This document shows positions 42,942 through 57,512 of a DNA stretch of 64,000 nucleotides, piece after piece. The stretch is taken from NCBI GenBank assembly GCA_002211745.1, contig CP022114.1, positions 682,001 to 746,000 of the forward strand, read 5' to 3'. Within the stretch, counting starts at the first letter, position 1; the number at the start of each line of letters is the position of its first letter. Origin of the DNA: Kluyvera genomosp. 3 (GTDB taxonomy: Bacteria; Pseudomonadota; Gammaproteobacteria; Enterobacterales; Enterobacteriaceae). The notes beneath the pieces were generated by a model, which made no database searches, was not told the DNA's origin, and worked only from the letters and a program-made list of their open reading frames with translations. The position numbers and the translations under genes were made by a program.

Positions 42942-43807
42942 ATGAATGACCTGATAAGCGCGGCTTATTCCAAACGCCTGCGGCGCGTTTGCGACCACAT
43001 TGAGCGTCATCTGGATGAGCCTCTATCGATTGAGGCGTTAAGCCGGATGGCGCACAGCTCGCCGTTTCATTTTCACCGGCAGTTTACCGCCTGGAGCGGG
43101 CTTCCGCTCTATCGCTATATCCAGTGGTTGCGTTTGCGCCGCGCGTCATGGCGGCTGGCGTTTAACCCGCAGGATAAAGTTATCGATATCGCGCTGGATG
43201 CCGGGTTCCAGAATCCGGAGTCGTTCACACGTGCTTTCAAAACCGCGTTTGGTCAAAGCCCGCGCCGGTTTCGGCAATCGCCGGACTGGCTGGCCTGGCA
43301 CCAACGCGTTCCTAAACTTGCGTTACAGGAGCAGCATGTAATGGACGTAAAAATTGTTGAATTTCCACCTACCCGCGTCGCGATGCTGACGCATCTGGGC
43401 ATCCGGATAAGGTCAACGCCAGCGCGGCGAAATTTATCGCATGGCGGCGCGAAACGGGCCAGTCGCCGATTGCCAGCAGTCAAACCTTTGGTATTGCCTG
43501 GCACGACCCGCAGACGACGCCGCCGGATCAATTCCGCTTTGATATCTGCGGCAGCGTCCGCCAGCCGATAGCCGAAAATGACGTTGGCGTGGTGAATAGC
43601 GAGATTCCTGGCGGGCGCTGCGCGGTGGTGCGCCATCAGGGATCGCTCGACAGCCTCCCGGAGAGCGTGTGGTATTTATTCCGCGAATGGCTACCGGCCA
43701 GCGGCGAGACGCCGCGCGATTTTCCGGTCTTCTTCCAGTACCTGAATTTCGTCAATGAGGTGGCGGAACATGAGCTGCTGACGGATATCTATCTGCCGCT
43801 TCGTTAA
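42942..43807 (+). CDS. AraC-type regulator with GyrI-like effector domain (one frameshift)
   Basis: About 288 aa. Residues 1-110 hold a double HTH (LSIEALSRMAHSSPFHFHRQF; IDIALDAGFQNPESFTRAFK) like SoxS, Rob and MarA; residues 130-288 are a GyrI-like (SbmC/BmrR C-terminal) ligand-binding domain (MDVKIVEFPPTRVAMLTHLG ... HDPQTTPPDQFRFDICGSV). E. coli has only a short GyrI-type protein, YgiV, at this locus, so this is the long two-domain form, as in Rob. One base is missing at GGG 43397-43399. ATG 42942 follows AAGGAGGC. Likely ligands are small hydrophobic toxicants, by analogy. Confidence 0.87.
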
Positions 43808-43904
43808 CTTCCTCGCAACCTGTCTCACGGTTTGTGACTCAGACCGTGAGATAGGGTATTATCTGCGGCAATATTGCCGTCCGAACGGTCAGCATGCAGA
43901 TTGA

Positions 43905-46171
<2,267 letters not shown>

Positions 46172-46175
46172 GTTT

Positions 46176-46196
46176 TTCCCCGCCGATGGCGGGGAA
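46176..46196 (+). terminator. Hairpin after parC
   Basis: TTCCCCGCC GAT GGCGGGGAA, perfect stem 5 bp past the parC stop; T tract is weak, so termination may be partial. Confidence 0.6.
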
Positions 46197-46384
46197 TATT
46201 TGCTGTAAAACCGTTGTTAATTCAGCCGTTGCGATTAACAATACCCTTTTGCAGGGGTCTGCAAGTAACAAAGCCCTGTCCGGTATACGTGCCCGTAATG
46301 CCTGGCTGGAAATGTGCGCCTGACGTACATGCCAGCCGTGCACCGACGGTATAATTCTAAGCGGTTCAGGGTTCAGAGGACGCT

Positions 46385-47122
46385 ATGCTATTTATTTTAC
46401 GTGTCATTATTGTTGTCATTTACTGCATCCTGGTATGCATCTTTGGCTGCATCTATTGTCTGTTCAGCCCGCGTAACCCAAAACACGTCGCCACCTTCGG
46501 CCATATGTTTGGTCGCCTGGCGCCCGTTTTTGGTCTCAAGGTTGAAACCCGCCTGCCTGCCGGCGCGGAAAACTTCGGCAACGCCATCTATATTGCTAAC
46601 CATCAGAATAACTATGACATGGTTACCGCAGCGAACATCGTGCTGCCGCCCACCGTCACGGTAGGGAAAAAGAGCCTGGTGTGGATCCCGTTCTTCGGCC
46701 AGCTTTACTGGCTGACGGGTAACCTGCTGATCGACCGCAATAACCGCGCGAAAGCGCACGGTACCATTGCCGAAGTGGTCAATACTTTCCAGAAACGCAA
46801 AATCTCCTTCTGGATGTTTCCGGAAGGGACCCGCAGCCGCGGTCGCGGCCTGCTGCCGTTCAAAACCGGCGCGTTCCACGCCGCTATCGCTTCAGGCGTG
46901 CCAATCATTCCGGTGTGCGTATCGAATACCTCCAACAAAATCAAACTCAACCGTTGGAACAACGGCCAGGTGATTGTGGAAATGCTGGATCCTATCGACA
47001 CCAGCGCGTGGGGCAAAGATCAGGTGCGCGATCTGGCGAAGCACTGCCGCGAAGTGATGAAGGCTAAAATCGATGAGCTGGACCAGGAAGTGGCCCAGCG
47101 TGAAGCCGCCGCGAAAAAGTAA
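46385..47122 (+). CDS. plsC: 1-acyl-sn-glycerol-3-phosphate acyltransferase
   Basis: Intact 245-aa inner-membrane enzyme making phosphatidic acid. N-terminal membrane helix (IIVVIYCILVCIFGCIY); the HX4D catalytic motif is NHQNNYD, and FPEGTRSRGRG binds the glycerol phosphate. GVPIIPVCVS is the fourth family motif. Essential; same order parC-plsC-ftsP as in E. coli. Confidence 0.97.
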   Translation: MLFILRVIIVVIYCILVCIFGCIYCLFSPRNPKHVATFGHMFGRLAPVFGLKVETRLPAGAENFGNAIYIANHQNNYDMVTAANIVLPPTVTVGKKSLVWIPFFGQLYWLTGNLLIDRNNRAKAHGTIAEVVNTFQKRKISFWMFPEGTRSRGRGLLPFKTGAFHAAIASGVPIIPVCVSNTSNKIKLNRWNNGQVIVEMLDPIDTSAWGKDQVRDLAKHCREVMKAKIDELDQEVAQREAAAKK

Positions 47123-47132
47123 TGCCCTGTTG

Positions 47133-47158
47133 ACGGCGTGAGCAAACGCTCGCGCCGT
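47133..47158 (+). terminator. Possible hairpin between plsC and ftsP
   Basis: ACGGCGTGAGC AAAC GCTCGCGCCGT, an imperfect stem with a weak downstream T tract (ATTGTTTTG). Confidence 0.4.
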
Positions 47159-47222
47159 AGATTGTTTTGCTGTCGGGAAAGTGATTTCCCACTTTTGATT
47201 TGTCAGTTTTGATGGAGCTTAT

Positions 47223-48633
47223 ATGTCACTCAGTCGGCGTCAGTTTATTCAGGCTTCGGGCGTTGCGCTTTGTGCAGGCGCGGTGCCGCTGAGGGCGCAG
47301 GCCGCGGGGAAACAACCCGTGCTGCCAGTGCCTCCGCTGCTGGAGTCGCGTCGCGGACAGCCGCTGTTCTTAACGCTACAGCGCGCGCACTGGTCGTTCA
47401 CTCAGGGCACCCGGGCGCCGGTGTGGGGCGTCAACGGTCGCTATCTGGGGCCGACGATCCGTGTCTGGAGCGGCGATGACGTTAAGCTTATCTACAGTAA
47501 CCGACTCACCGAAAACGTCGCGATGACCGTACGCGGTCTGCAGGTGCCGGGGCCGCTGATCGGCGGCGCGGCGCGAATGATGACGCCGAATGCCGACTGG
47601 GCGCCGGTGTTGCCAATTCGTCAGAGTGCCGCCACGCTGTGGTATCAGGCCAATACGCCGAATCACATGGCTCAGCAGGTCTATAATGGCCTCGCGGGGA
47701 TGTGGCTGATCGAAGATGAAGTTAGTAAGTCCTTACCTTTCCCCAACCATTACGGTGTGGACGACTTCCCGATCATTATTCAGGACAAGCGTCTGGATAA
47801 TTTTGGTACGCCAGTCTACGAAGAACCGGGCAGCGGTGGCTTCGTCGGCGACACGCTGCTGGTGAACGGCGTGCAGGGGCCCTATGTGGAGGTTTCCCGC
47901 GGCTGGGTACGCCTGCGCCTGCTCAATGCCTCTAACTCGCGCCGCTATATGCTGCGCATGAGCGATGGCCGCGCGCTGCACGTTATCTCCAGCGATCAGG
48001 GTTTCTTACCCGCGCCGGTCTCCACCACTCAGCTGTCGCTGGCCCGGGTGAACGCCGGGAAGTGTTGGTGGACATGACCAACGGTGATGAAGTGTCTATC
48101 ACCTGCGGTGAATCCGCCAGCATCATGGATCGTATCCGCGGCTTCTTCGAGCCATCGAGCATTCTGGTTTCTACGCTGGTACTGACCCTTCGTCCGACGG
48201 GGCTGCTGCCGTTAGTGACCGATAACTTACCGATGCGCATCCTGCCGACGGAAATCCTCAGTGGTACGCCGATTCGCAGCCGCGATATCCAGTTGAGCGA
48301 CGATCCTGGCATCAACGGTCAGCTGTGGGACCCGCAGCGAATCGATATTACCGCGCAGCAGGGACGTGGGAGCGCTGGACGGTTCGCGCCGACGCGCCGC
48401 AGTCGTTCCATATTGAAGGGGTGATGTTCCAGATCCGCAACGTTAACGGCGCGATGGCGTTGCCGGAGGACCGCGGCTGGAAAGACACCGTCTGGGTTGA
48501 TGGTCAGGTCGAGCTGCTGGTCTATTATGGCCAGCCGTCGTGGCCCCACTTCCCGTTCCAGTACGCCAGCCAAACGCTGGAACTGGCAGACCGCGGTTCT
48601 ATTGGACAGATTCTGGTGAACCCGGCGCCGTAA
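47223..48633 (+). CDS. ftsP: Cell division protein FtsP / SufI, multicopper-oxidase-like (two frameshifts)
   Basis: FtsP protects the divisome under stress and is a model Tat substrate. The Tat signal has the twin-arginine motif SRRQFIQASG and a hydrophobic stretch up to QAAG. Three cupredoxin domains follow, but the copper-ligand His clusters of true laccases are absent, as is normal for SufI. Breaks at CCC 48043-48045 (LAPGERREVLVDM after repair) and GGG 48361-48363 (QQGTWERWTVRAD) are mended by one base each, giving 470 aa, the E. coli length. Confidence 0.95.
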
Positions 48634-48644
48634 GTTCCCCCTCC

Positions 48645-48675
48645 GTAGCCCGGCCGAGCGCAGCGACGCCGGGAC
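48645..48675. repeat. REP-like palindrome
   Basis: GTAGCCCGGCCGAGCGCAGCGACGCCGGGAC, one REP-type unit between ftsP and ygiQ. Confidence 0.65.
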
Positions 48676-48771
48676 TTACAAGAACCTAAAAATTCCCGCT
48701 TCATTCATAGGACAATCGGGCTTATAATCCCCGACCTTTGATTATTTTTTTGCCAATTTTTTGGAAGCATT

Positions 48772-50989
48772 ATGAGCGCTATCTCCCTGATCCAACCGGA
48801 TCGCGACCTTTTCTCCTGGCCGCAGTACTGGGCCGCCTGCTTTGGGCCGGCTCCGTTTTTGCCGATGTCACGTGAAGAGATGGATCAACTTGGCTGGGAT
48901 AGCTGCGACATCATTCTGGTAACCGGCGACGCCTATGTCGACCATCCGAGCTTCGGCATGGCGATCTGTGGCCGTATGCTGGAAGCGCAGGGCTTCCGCG
49001 TGGGGATCATCGCCCAGCCTAACTGGAACAGCAAAGACGACTTTATGCGTCTGGGTAAACCGAACCTGTTCTTCGGCGTGACCGCCGGCAATATGGACTC
49101 GATGATCAACCGCTACACCGCCGACCGTAAGCTGCGCCATGACGACGCTTACACCCCGGACAACGTCGCGGGCAAGCGCCCGGATCGCGCGACGCTGGTC
49201 TATACCCAGCGCTGTAAAGAAGCGTGGAAAGATGTGCCGGTGATTCTCGGCGGCATCGAAGCCAGCCTGCGTCGTACCGCGCACTATGACTACTGGTCGG
49301 ATACCGTCCGTCGTTCAGTGCTGATTGACGCCAAAGCAGACATGTTGATGTTCGGCAACGGCGAACGTCCGCTGGTGGAAGTGGCGCACCGTCTGGCGCA
49401 GGGTGAAAAGATTACTGAAATCCGCGACGTGCGTAATACGGCGATTATCGTCAAAGAGGCGCTGCCGGGCTGGTCTGGCGTCGACTCCACCCGCATCGAC
49501 ACCCGGGGAAAATCGACCCGATTCCGCACCCGTATGGCGAAGACCTGCCGTGCGCCGACAACAAACCCGTCGCGCCGAAAAAGCAGGAAGCCAAGGCCAT
49601 CACCGTACAGCCGCCGCGCCCGAAGCCGTGGGAAAAAACCTATGTGCTGCTGCCGTCCTTCGAGAAAGTGAAGGGCGACAAAGTGCTGTACGCTCACGCG
49701 TCGCGTATTCTGCATCATGAAACCAACCCGGGCAGCGCCCGCGCGCTGATGCAGAAACAGGGCGATCGCTATATCTGGATCAACCCACCCGCCATTCCGC
49801 TCTCTACCGAAGAGATGGACAGCGTGTTTGCCCTGCCGTACCAGCGCGTGCCGCATCCGTCATACGGCAAAGCACGCATTCCGGCGTATGAGATGATCCG
49901 CTTCTCGATCAACATCATGCGCGGCTGCTTTGGCGGCTGTTCCTTCTGCTCGATTACCGAGCACGAAGGGCGCATTATTCAGAGTCGTTCGGAAGATTCG
50001 ATCATCAATGAGATCGAAGCCATTCGCGACACTGTCCCCGGCTTTACCGGCATTATTTCGGATCTTGGCGGACCAACGGCTAACATGTACATGCTGCGCT
50101 GTAAATCGCCGCGCGCCGAGCAAACCTGCCGTCGTCTCTCCTGCGTATATCCGGAAATCTGTCCGCATATGGATACCGACCACACGCCGACCATCAACCT
50201 GTACCGTCGCGCCCGCGAGCTGAAAGGGGTGAAGAAGATCCTGATTGCCTCCGGCGTGCGTTACGATCTGGCGGTGGAAGATCCGCGCTATATCAAAGAG
50301 CTGGCGACGCACCATGTCGGCGGCTACCTGAAGATTGCGCCGGAGCATACGGAAGAAGGGCCGCTGTCGAAAATGATGAAGCCGGGGATGGGCAGCTATC
50401 ACCGCTTCAAAGAGCTGTTCGACACCTATTCGAAACAGGCCGGGAAAGAGCAGTATCTGATCCCGTACTTTATCTCCGCCCACCCGGGACGCGCGACGAA
50501 GACATGGTGAACCTGGCGCTGTGGCTCAAGCAGCACCGTTTCCGCCTGGATCAGGTGCAGAACTTCTATCCGTCACCGCTGGCGAACTCAACCACCATGT
50601 ATTACACCGGCAAGAACCCGCTGGGTAAGATTGGCTATAAGAGTGAAGACGTGGTGATTCCGAAGGGCGATAAGCAGCGCCGTCTGCACAAAGCGCTGCT
50701 GCGCTACCACGATCCGGCTAACTGGCCGCTGATTCGCACCGCGCTGGAAGCGATGGGCAAAAAGCACCTGATCGGCAGCCGTCGCGATTGTCTGGTGCCA
50801 GCGCCGACAATCGATGAAATGCGCGAAGCGCGTCGCCAGAACCGCAATACCCGTCCGGCGCTGACCAAGCACACGCCGGTGGCGCATCAGCGCCAGACGC
50901 CTGCGGGAGCAAAGAAAGCGACATCAGCGCCATCTCGTCCAGTCAAAGCCGGTGCGAAGAAGCACAGTAAAACGGCGGCTGGCCGTTAA
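48772..50989 (+). CDS. ygiQ: Radical SAM protein YgiQ (two frameshifts)
   Basis: Large UPF0313 radical SAM enzyme of unknown reaction. The iron-sulfur motif CX3CX2C appears as CFGGCSFC, preceded by an N-terminal cobalamin-binding-like domain ([21 protein letters not shown]). A basic C-terminal tail ([18 protein letters not shown]) is typical. Breaks at CCC 49502-49504 ([14 protein letters not shown] after repair) and GGG 50487-50489 ([15 protein letters not shown]) each need one base; the result is 739 aa as in E. coli. Confidence 0.94.
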
Positions 50990-51022
50990 GAACAGGTCAT
51001 CCCGGCGGTGAGATGATGCCTT

Positions 51023-51050
51023 AAAAAAAGCCCGGCGATTGCCGGCTTTT
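51023..51050. terminator. Bidirectional terminator between ygiQ and dkgA
   Basis: AAAAGCCCGGC GATT GCCGGCTTTT with A and T tracts on either side of convergent stops; one bulged C. Confidence 0.88.
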
Positions 51051-51054
51051 GCGT

Positions 51055-51881
51055 TTAACCGCCGAACTGGTCTGGATCCGGGCCTAACCGCTTGCCTTTA
51101 TCCAGGGTTGCGATGTCGCCTAGTTCGTCTTTATCCAGGCGGAAATCCCAGACGTCGAAGTTCTCGGCGATGCGTGATGGCGTGACCGACTTCGGAATGA
51201 CCACCAGACCACTGTCGAGGTGCCAGCGAATGACAATCTGCGCCGGGCTTTTGCCGTATTTGTCGGCAAGATGACGGATGACTTTCTGATCGAAAACGCC
51301 TTCGCCACCCTGTGCCAGCGGGCTCCAGGATTCGGTCTGAATCTTGTGGGTAGCGTTCCACGCGTTCAACTGACGTTGTTGCATTAGCGGATGCAGTTCA
51401 ATCTGGTTAATCACCGGTGCGACGCCGGTCTCATCAATCAGCCGTTGCAGATGTGGAACCTGGAAGTTACACACGCCGATGCTCTTCACCAGCCCTGCTT
51501 TTGCAGGTCAATCAGCGCTTTCCAGGCCTGGATATAGTGGTCAGATGCGGGTACCGGCCAGTGGATCAGATACAGATCGAGGTAGTCCAGCTGTAAATGT
51601 TCCAGGCTCTCCTGCAGCGCGTCAGCGGCGCGCAGATGGGAGTCATTCCACAGCTTGCTGGTGATGAACAGATCCTCACGCGCCACGCCCGCGCTGTGAA
51701 TGGCTTTGCCCACGCCTGACTCGTTCTTGTAGGCGGCGGCAGTATCAATAGAACGGTAGCCGACCTCAATCGCTTTGTGGATTGCGGTAACCACTTCTTC
51801 ATTACTGGCCTGCCATACGCCGAGGCCCAGCTGCGGCATTACATTGCCATCGTGCAGTTTAATCACGGTTGGATGTGTCAT
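51055..51881 (-). CDS. dkgA: 2,5-diketo-D-gluconate reductase A / methylglyoxal reductase (one frameshift)
   Basis: NADPH-dependent aldo-keto reductase that reduces 2,5-diketogluconate, methylglyoxal and furfural. AKR tetrad: Asp in SIDTAAAYKNE with Tyr, Lys in ITSKLWND, His in LYLIHWPVP; the NADPH site is IPKSVTPSRIAEN. One base is missing at CCC 51493-51495 (KQGLVKSIGVCNF after repair), giving 275 aa. It lies downstream of yqhD in the YqhC regulon. Confidence 0.95.
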
Positions 51882-51904
51882 GCATTTCTCCTTTTCATCA
51901 GCTT

Positions 51905-51927
51905 ATCGGGCATGCCCCGATAAGATT
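51905..51927 (-). other. Hairpin in the yqhD-dkgA spacer
   Basis: CTTATCGGG CAT (G)CCCCGATAAG, a strong inverted repeat close to the dkgA start, with no T tract on the minus strand. It could act in mRNA processing. Confidence 0.4.
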
Positions 51928-52008
51928 TGTATGATTAAGTCTGGTCGAAATATGCAAAAACGAAAGCTTGTTCGTCGCCTTTCAAGCAGCAGATGCGTTG
52001 TCTGCGTC

Positions 52009-52053
52009 TGCTCACCCCAGTCACTTACGGGTGTAAGCTTCTGGGTGAGCTCG
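52009..52053. repeat. ERIC-like core between dkgA and yqhD
   Basis: GCTCACCCCAGTCACTTAC ... GTAAGCTTCTGGGTGAGC is the reverse complement of the ERIC core, with the CAGTCACTTAC and GTAAGC arms. The outer ERIC flanks are not clearly present, so this is a partial or diverged copy within the 200-bp spacer. Confidence 0.7.
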
Positions 52054-52083
52054 ACATACTTAGAGCAAAAAGTGAGGAAGGGC

Positions 52084-53246
52084 TTAACGGGCTGCTTCGT
52101 AAATACGGCGGCTCACTTCAAGGGTAATATCCTGATTTTCACCCAGTTTGGTCATACCGTGCTCTTCGAGTTTTTTCAGCAGCGCCGGAATGGAACTGCC
52201 GTCCAGACCGTAGTCGGACAGGCGAGTCGGCACGCCCATTTGTTCGAAGAAGCTGCGGGTTGCGGCGATAGCGGCGTCGATACGCGCATCGTCAGAACCT
52301 TCGGTAATGTTCCAGACGCGTTCAGCATATTGCAGCAGTTTGGCGCGCTTGGTTTCGCGTTTTTCATTCCACAGCGCAGGCAGAACGATAGCCAGCGTTT
52401 GGGCGTGATCCAGCCCGTGCATGGCGGTCAGTTCGTGGCCCAGCATATGGGTTGCCCAATCCTGCGGTACGCCTGCGCCAATCAGGCCATTCAGCGCCTG
52501 AGTCGCAGCCCACATAATGTTGGCGCGCACGTCGTAGTTTTCTGGATCTTTCAGCGCTTTCGGGCCTTCTTCAACCAGCGTCAGCAGAATGCCTTCGGCG
52601 AAACGGTCCTGAATTTTGCCGTCAACCGGATAGGTGACGTACTGCTCAACGGTATGCACGAAGGCATCCACCACGCCGTTCGCGACCTGACGCGGCGGCA
52701 GAGTGTAGGTGTAAACCGGGTCAAGAATGGCAAACTGAGGCTGGACGTGCGAAGACATAAAGGCACGCTTGTCGCCGGTGGTTTTACGGGAGATGACCGC
52801 GCCTTTGTTCGACTCGGAGCCGGTCGCAGGCAGGGTCAGAACGGAACCCATCGGGATAGCGCTGTTAACGTTGCTGCCGTAGGTTTCGAGGATTTCCCAC
52901 GGGTCGATGCTTGCATCATAGTGCGCTGCCGCGGCGATAAATTTGGTGCCGTCCAGAACGGAACCGCCGCCGACCGCCAGCAGGAAAGTCACTTTCTGTT
53001 CGCGGGCAATTTTCACCGCGTTCATCAGCGTTTCATAGGACGGGTTTGGCTCAATACCGCCAAATTCCAGCACGTCCAGTCCTTTCAGTGCGGTCAGTAC
53101 CTGGTCCAGCACGCCGGTTTTTTTCACGCTGCCGCCGCCGTAGGTGATCAGCACGCGAGCGTCAGCGGGATCTGAGCGCGCAGATTTTCGATAGCGCCTT
53201 TACCGAACAGAATGCGGGTCGGGGTGTGAAGATCAAAATTAAACAT
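52084..53246 (-). CDS. yqhD: NADPH-dependent aldehyde reductase YqhD (one frameshift)
   Basis: Iron/zinc-type alcohol dehydrogenase that reduces short-chain aldehydes, glyoxal and lipid-peroxidation products. NADPH loop GGGSVLDGTKF; PATGSESNKGAV; metal ligands in the NGVVDAFVH and AMHGLDHAQTLAI segments. The N terminus (MFNFDLHTPTRILFGKGAI, start 53246) is separated by a missing base near 53167; repair gives 387 aa, as in E. coli. Divergent from its activator yqhC. Confidence 0.95.
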
Positions 53247-53442
53247 TGCTCGTTCCCTTCTTGGTGGATGGAAAAACAAGGCGGCGAAGGTCGTCGCCGA
53301 ATGACATCATTGTGGTCCTCGTTGCCGTACCTCTCAATGCACATTTCTGCGTTTGTCTTGCCCATTTCTCCATAAGGCTGGAGAATCACGTCAATCACGG
53401 CCACAATGAGAGCGTGAAAAAAGGTATCTGGAGCCTTCGTTG

Positions 53443-54333
53443 ATGAACCGTGAAGCGATCTGTGCACTGCTGACAGAAAAAATTAAGCAGCTGAAAAATA
53501 ACGAACAAAACCTGCGTACCCTGCTGCCTGACATTCAGCTGATCTACGGCAGTCAGCCCAGTGGACGCACGCCGGTTATGTACCGGCCGGGCATCGTGTT
53601 TCTCTTTTCCGGCTATAAAATTGGCTATATCAACGATCGTACCTTTCGCTACGACGCCAATGAATATCTGCTGCTCACCGTACCTTTACCCTTCGAATGT
53701 GAAACTTTTGCCACCGCTGAAGCGCCGTTGGCCGGGTTACGCCTCGACGTCGATATTTTCCAGCTCCAGGAATTGCTCATGGATATCGGTGAAGACCCGC
53801 TGTTCCGCCCGGCAATGGCGGAAAGCGGGATTAACTCGGCGACGTTGTCCGAAGAGATTCTTTGCGCAGCCGAGCGCCTGCTGGACGTGATGGAACGTCC
53901 GTTGGACGCCCGTATTCTCGGCAAGCAAATTATCCGCGAAATGCTCTACCATGTGCTCACCGGGCCGCGCGGCGGCGCGCTGATGGCGCTGGTGAGCCGC
54001 CAGACTCACTTCAGCCAGATCAGCCGCGTGCTTAAGCGGATTGAGAGCCAGTACACCGAAACGCTGAGTGTCGATCAGCTGGCCGCCGAGGCCAATATGA
54101 GCCTGTCGGCGTTTCACCATAATTTTAAGTCGGTAACCAGTACTTCGCCGCTGCAATATCTGAAAGCCTATCGGCTGCATAAAGCTCGGATGATGATGGC
54201 GCACGACGGCCTGAAGGCCAGCGCGGCGGCGATGCAGGTGGGCTACGAGAGCGCGTCGCAGTTCAGTCGAGAGTTTAAACGTTTTTTCGGCCTGACGCCG
54301 GGCGAGGATGCGGCAAGACTGCGCGGAATGTAA
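53443..54333 (+). CDS. yqhC: AraC-family activator YqhC
   Basis: Intact, 296 aa from ATG 53443 ([15 protein letters not shown]). AraC_N sensor domain ([21 protein letters not shown]) then a double HTH ([41 protein letters not shown]). In E. coli YqhC activates yqhD-dkgA in response to aldehydes such as glyoxal and furfural; its location, divergent from yqhD with a 196-bp spacer, supports the same function. Confidence 0.94.
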   Translation: MNREAICALLTEKIKQLKNNEQNLRTLLPDIQLIYGSQPSGRTPVMYRPGIVFLFSGYKIGYINDRTFRYDANEYLLLTVPLPFECETFATAEAPLAGLRLDVDIFQLQELLMDIGEDPLFRPAMAESGINSATLSEEILCAAERLLDVMERPLDARILGKQIIREMLYHVLTGPRGGALMALVSRQTHFSQISRVLKRIESQYTETLSVDQLAAEANMSLSAFHHNFKSVTSTSPLQYLKAYRLHKARMMMAHDGLKASAAAMQVGYESASQFSREFKRFFGLTPGEDAARLRGM

Positions 54334-54336
54334 CGG

Positions 54337-54417
<81 letters not shown>

Positions 54418-54435
54418 GATTGTACGGCGCCGCGA

Positions 54436-55094
54436 TCAGGCGTCGCAGTATTTTTTCTTGATAACCACGATCACTGTGCCGAGCAGCCCGGCAACCAGCA
54501 GGAAGATCGGCAGCACCATCAGGAAAGTCATCACCTGATCTTCATGACGTTTCACAAACGGAATCATGCTGATGGCATAGCCAAAGCCTGTGACCACGCC
54601 AACCCACAGCAGCGCGCTCAGCCAGTTAAACAACTGGAAGCGGCGGTTAGGCAGACCGGAAATTCCCGCCATCGTTGGCAGCAGTGTGCGCACGAACGCC
54701 AGGAAGCGACCCGCGAGCAGCGCCAGCAGACCGTGACGGTCAAACATGCAGGTCGCGCGCTGGTGGTATTTGTCCGGCAGTTGCGCCAGCCAACCTTTCA
54801 CGACGTTAGTGTTGCCCAACCAGCGCCCTGGATGTAACTCAACCAGCAGCCAAGGCTGGCGGCCGTCGTCAGAATGACGAGGGTAGGGACGTAGCCCATG
54901 ACGCCCTTGGCAATAAGCGCTCCCGCCAATAGCAACAGGCTATCACCGGGTAAAAATGATGCGGGGAGCAGGCCGTTTTCCAGAAACAACGTGGCAAACA
55001 TGACCAGATAAACGACTCCCACGACGTGCGGATTCGCCAGTGCAGCAAAATCGTGCTGCCAAAGCGCGGCGACAATATCTTGAATAACGACCAT
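54436..55094 (-). CDS. yghB: DedA-family inner membrane protein YghB (one frameshift)
   Basis: DedA/SNARE-associated family; in E. coli YghB and YqjA are redundantly needed for cell division and proton-motive-force homeostasis. Motifs: [22 protein letters not shown] and [20 protein letters not shown] (the G-x3-R-x3-P-x2-AG type). One base is missing at CCC 54826-54828 ([15 protein letters not shown] after repair); 219 aa, as in E. coli. Start ATG 55094 ([11 protein letters not shown]). Confidence 0.95.
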
Positions 55095-55338
55095 GGACAT
55101 TCCTGTGGAACAGCGTTTTCGCCTATTGTACGCCCGAATTCTGAAGAACACCTTGATCCCGGACGCAACAAATGAAGCCGCATTGTTCAGTCTGGCTGAC
55201 AACCGGGTACATAGGTTTACGCCTGGCGGTGATGTGAACTCGGGAACCGACTGTTCTCAACATCGGTGGCGCCTCCGCTGGACGCGCCAAAAATATTGCT
55301 AACCCACCCGGCACTGACCGTACCGGGCTTAGGCTATG

Positions 55339-56558
<1,220 letters not shown>

Positions 56559-56691
56559 AAACTATCACGATTGCCTCGGCGATGTAGCGTTCCTCGTGCA
56601 TACAGCAGAAAATTTTGCCAAAAACCGTGCAGAAAACTTTTTTACTGCGTAAGCGCAAGGAAAGTAAGTGTGATTTGAGTCAATATGTAAA

Positions 56692-56712
56692 TACTAATGA
56701 GAACTACTATCA
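56692..56712 (+). promoter_or_regulatory. Fur-box-like site upstream of exbB
   Basis: ACTAATGAGAACTACTATCA matches the Fur consensus at about 12 of 19 positions on the reverse strand. exbBD is Fur-repressed in E. coli. A -10-like TTGATATTAT follows. Confidence 0.6.
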
Positions 56713-56774
56713 ATTCGACGTTGTTTTGATATTATTGTGCTCAGATTTTGTGATTTACGTCCTGGAGATACACA

Positions 56775-57506
56775 GTGGGTAATAATTTGATGCAGGCGGA
56801 TCTCTCCGTTTGGGGTATGTATCATCATGCCGACATCGTGGTTAAAGTGGTCATGATTGGCTTGATACTGGCATCCGTCGTCACCTGGGCAATTTTCTTC
56901 AGTAAAGGTGCTGAGCTCCTTTCTCACAAGCGCCGCCTCAAGCGCGAGCAGAAACTGTTAGCGGATGTGCGTTCCCTCAATCAGGCGCACGAAACGGCCG
57001 CCGCGTTTGACGCGCAGAGCCTGAGCAGCCAGTTAATCAATGAAGCGCAGAACGAGCTGGAGCTCTCTGCGGGTTCGGAAGATAACGAAGGGATTAAAGA
57101 ACGTACCGGTTTTCGCCTGGAGCGTCGCGTGGCGGCGGTAGGCCGTCATATGGGACGCGGTAACGGTTTCCTGGCGACTATCGGCGCTATCTCTCCGTTC
57201 GTCGGCCTGTTCGGTACCGTGTGGGGCATCATGAACAGCTTTATCGGTATCGCCCAGACGCAAACCACGAATCTGGCCGTTGTGGCGCCAGGTATCGCAG
57301 AAGCGCTGCTGGCAACGGCTATTGGCCTGTTCGCCGCGATTCCGGCGGTGGTTATCTATAACGTCTTCGCGCGCCTCATCGGTGGCTTCAAAGCTAACCT
57401 GAGCGATGTGGCTGCGCAGGTTCTGCTGCTGCAGAGTCGCGATCTGGATCTGAGCGCCAGCGGCGTGCATCCGGTTCGTACCGCCCAGAAATTACGAGTA
57501 GGTTAA
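56775..57506 (+). CDS. exbB: TonB-complex energy-transducing protein ExbB
   Basis: Intact 243-aa inner-membrane proton-channel subunit that powers TonB. Start GTG 56775 (MGNNLMQADLSVWGMYHHAD) follows CTGGAGATACACA. Three membrane segments; the conserved ATIGAISPFVGLFGTVWGI and GIAEALLATAIGLFAAIPAVV. A 6-bp gap precedes exbD. Divergent from metC. Confidence 0.97.
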   Translation: MGNNLMQADLSVWGMYHHADIVVKVVMIGLILASVVTWAIFFSKGAELLSHKRRLKREQKLLADVRSLNQAHETAAAFDAQSLSSQLINEAQNELELSAGSEDNEGIKERTGFRLERRVAAVGRHMGRGNGFLATIGAISPFVGLFGTVWGIMNSFIGIAQTQTTNLAVVAPGIAEALLATAIGLFAAIPAVVIYNVFARLIGGFKANLSDVAAQVLLLQSRDLDLSASGVHPVRTAQKLRVG

Positions 57507-57512
57507 TGCCCT

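Noticed and set aside
51775-53175. 466-codon plus-strand ORF opposite yqhD
   Set aside because: Antisense shadow spanning dkgA, the spacer and yqhD; no motif, no start signal.
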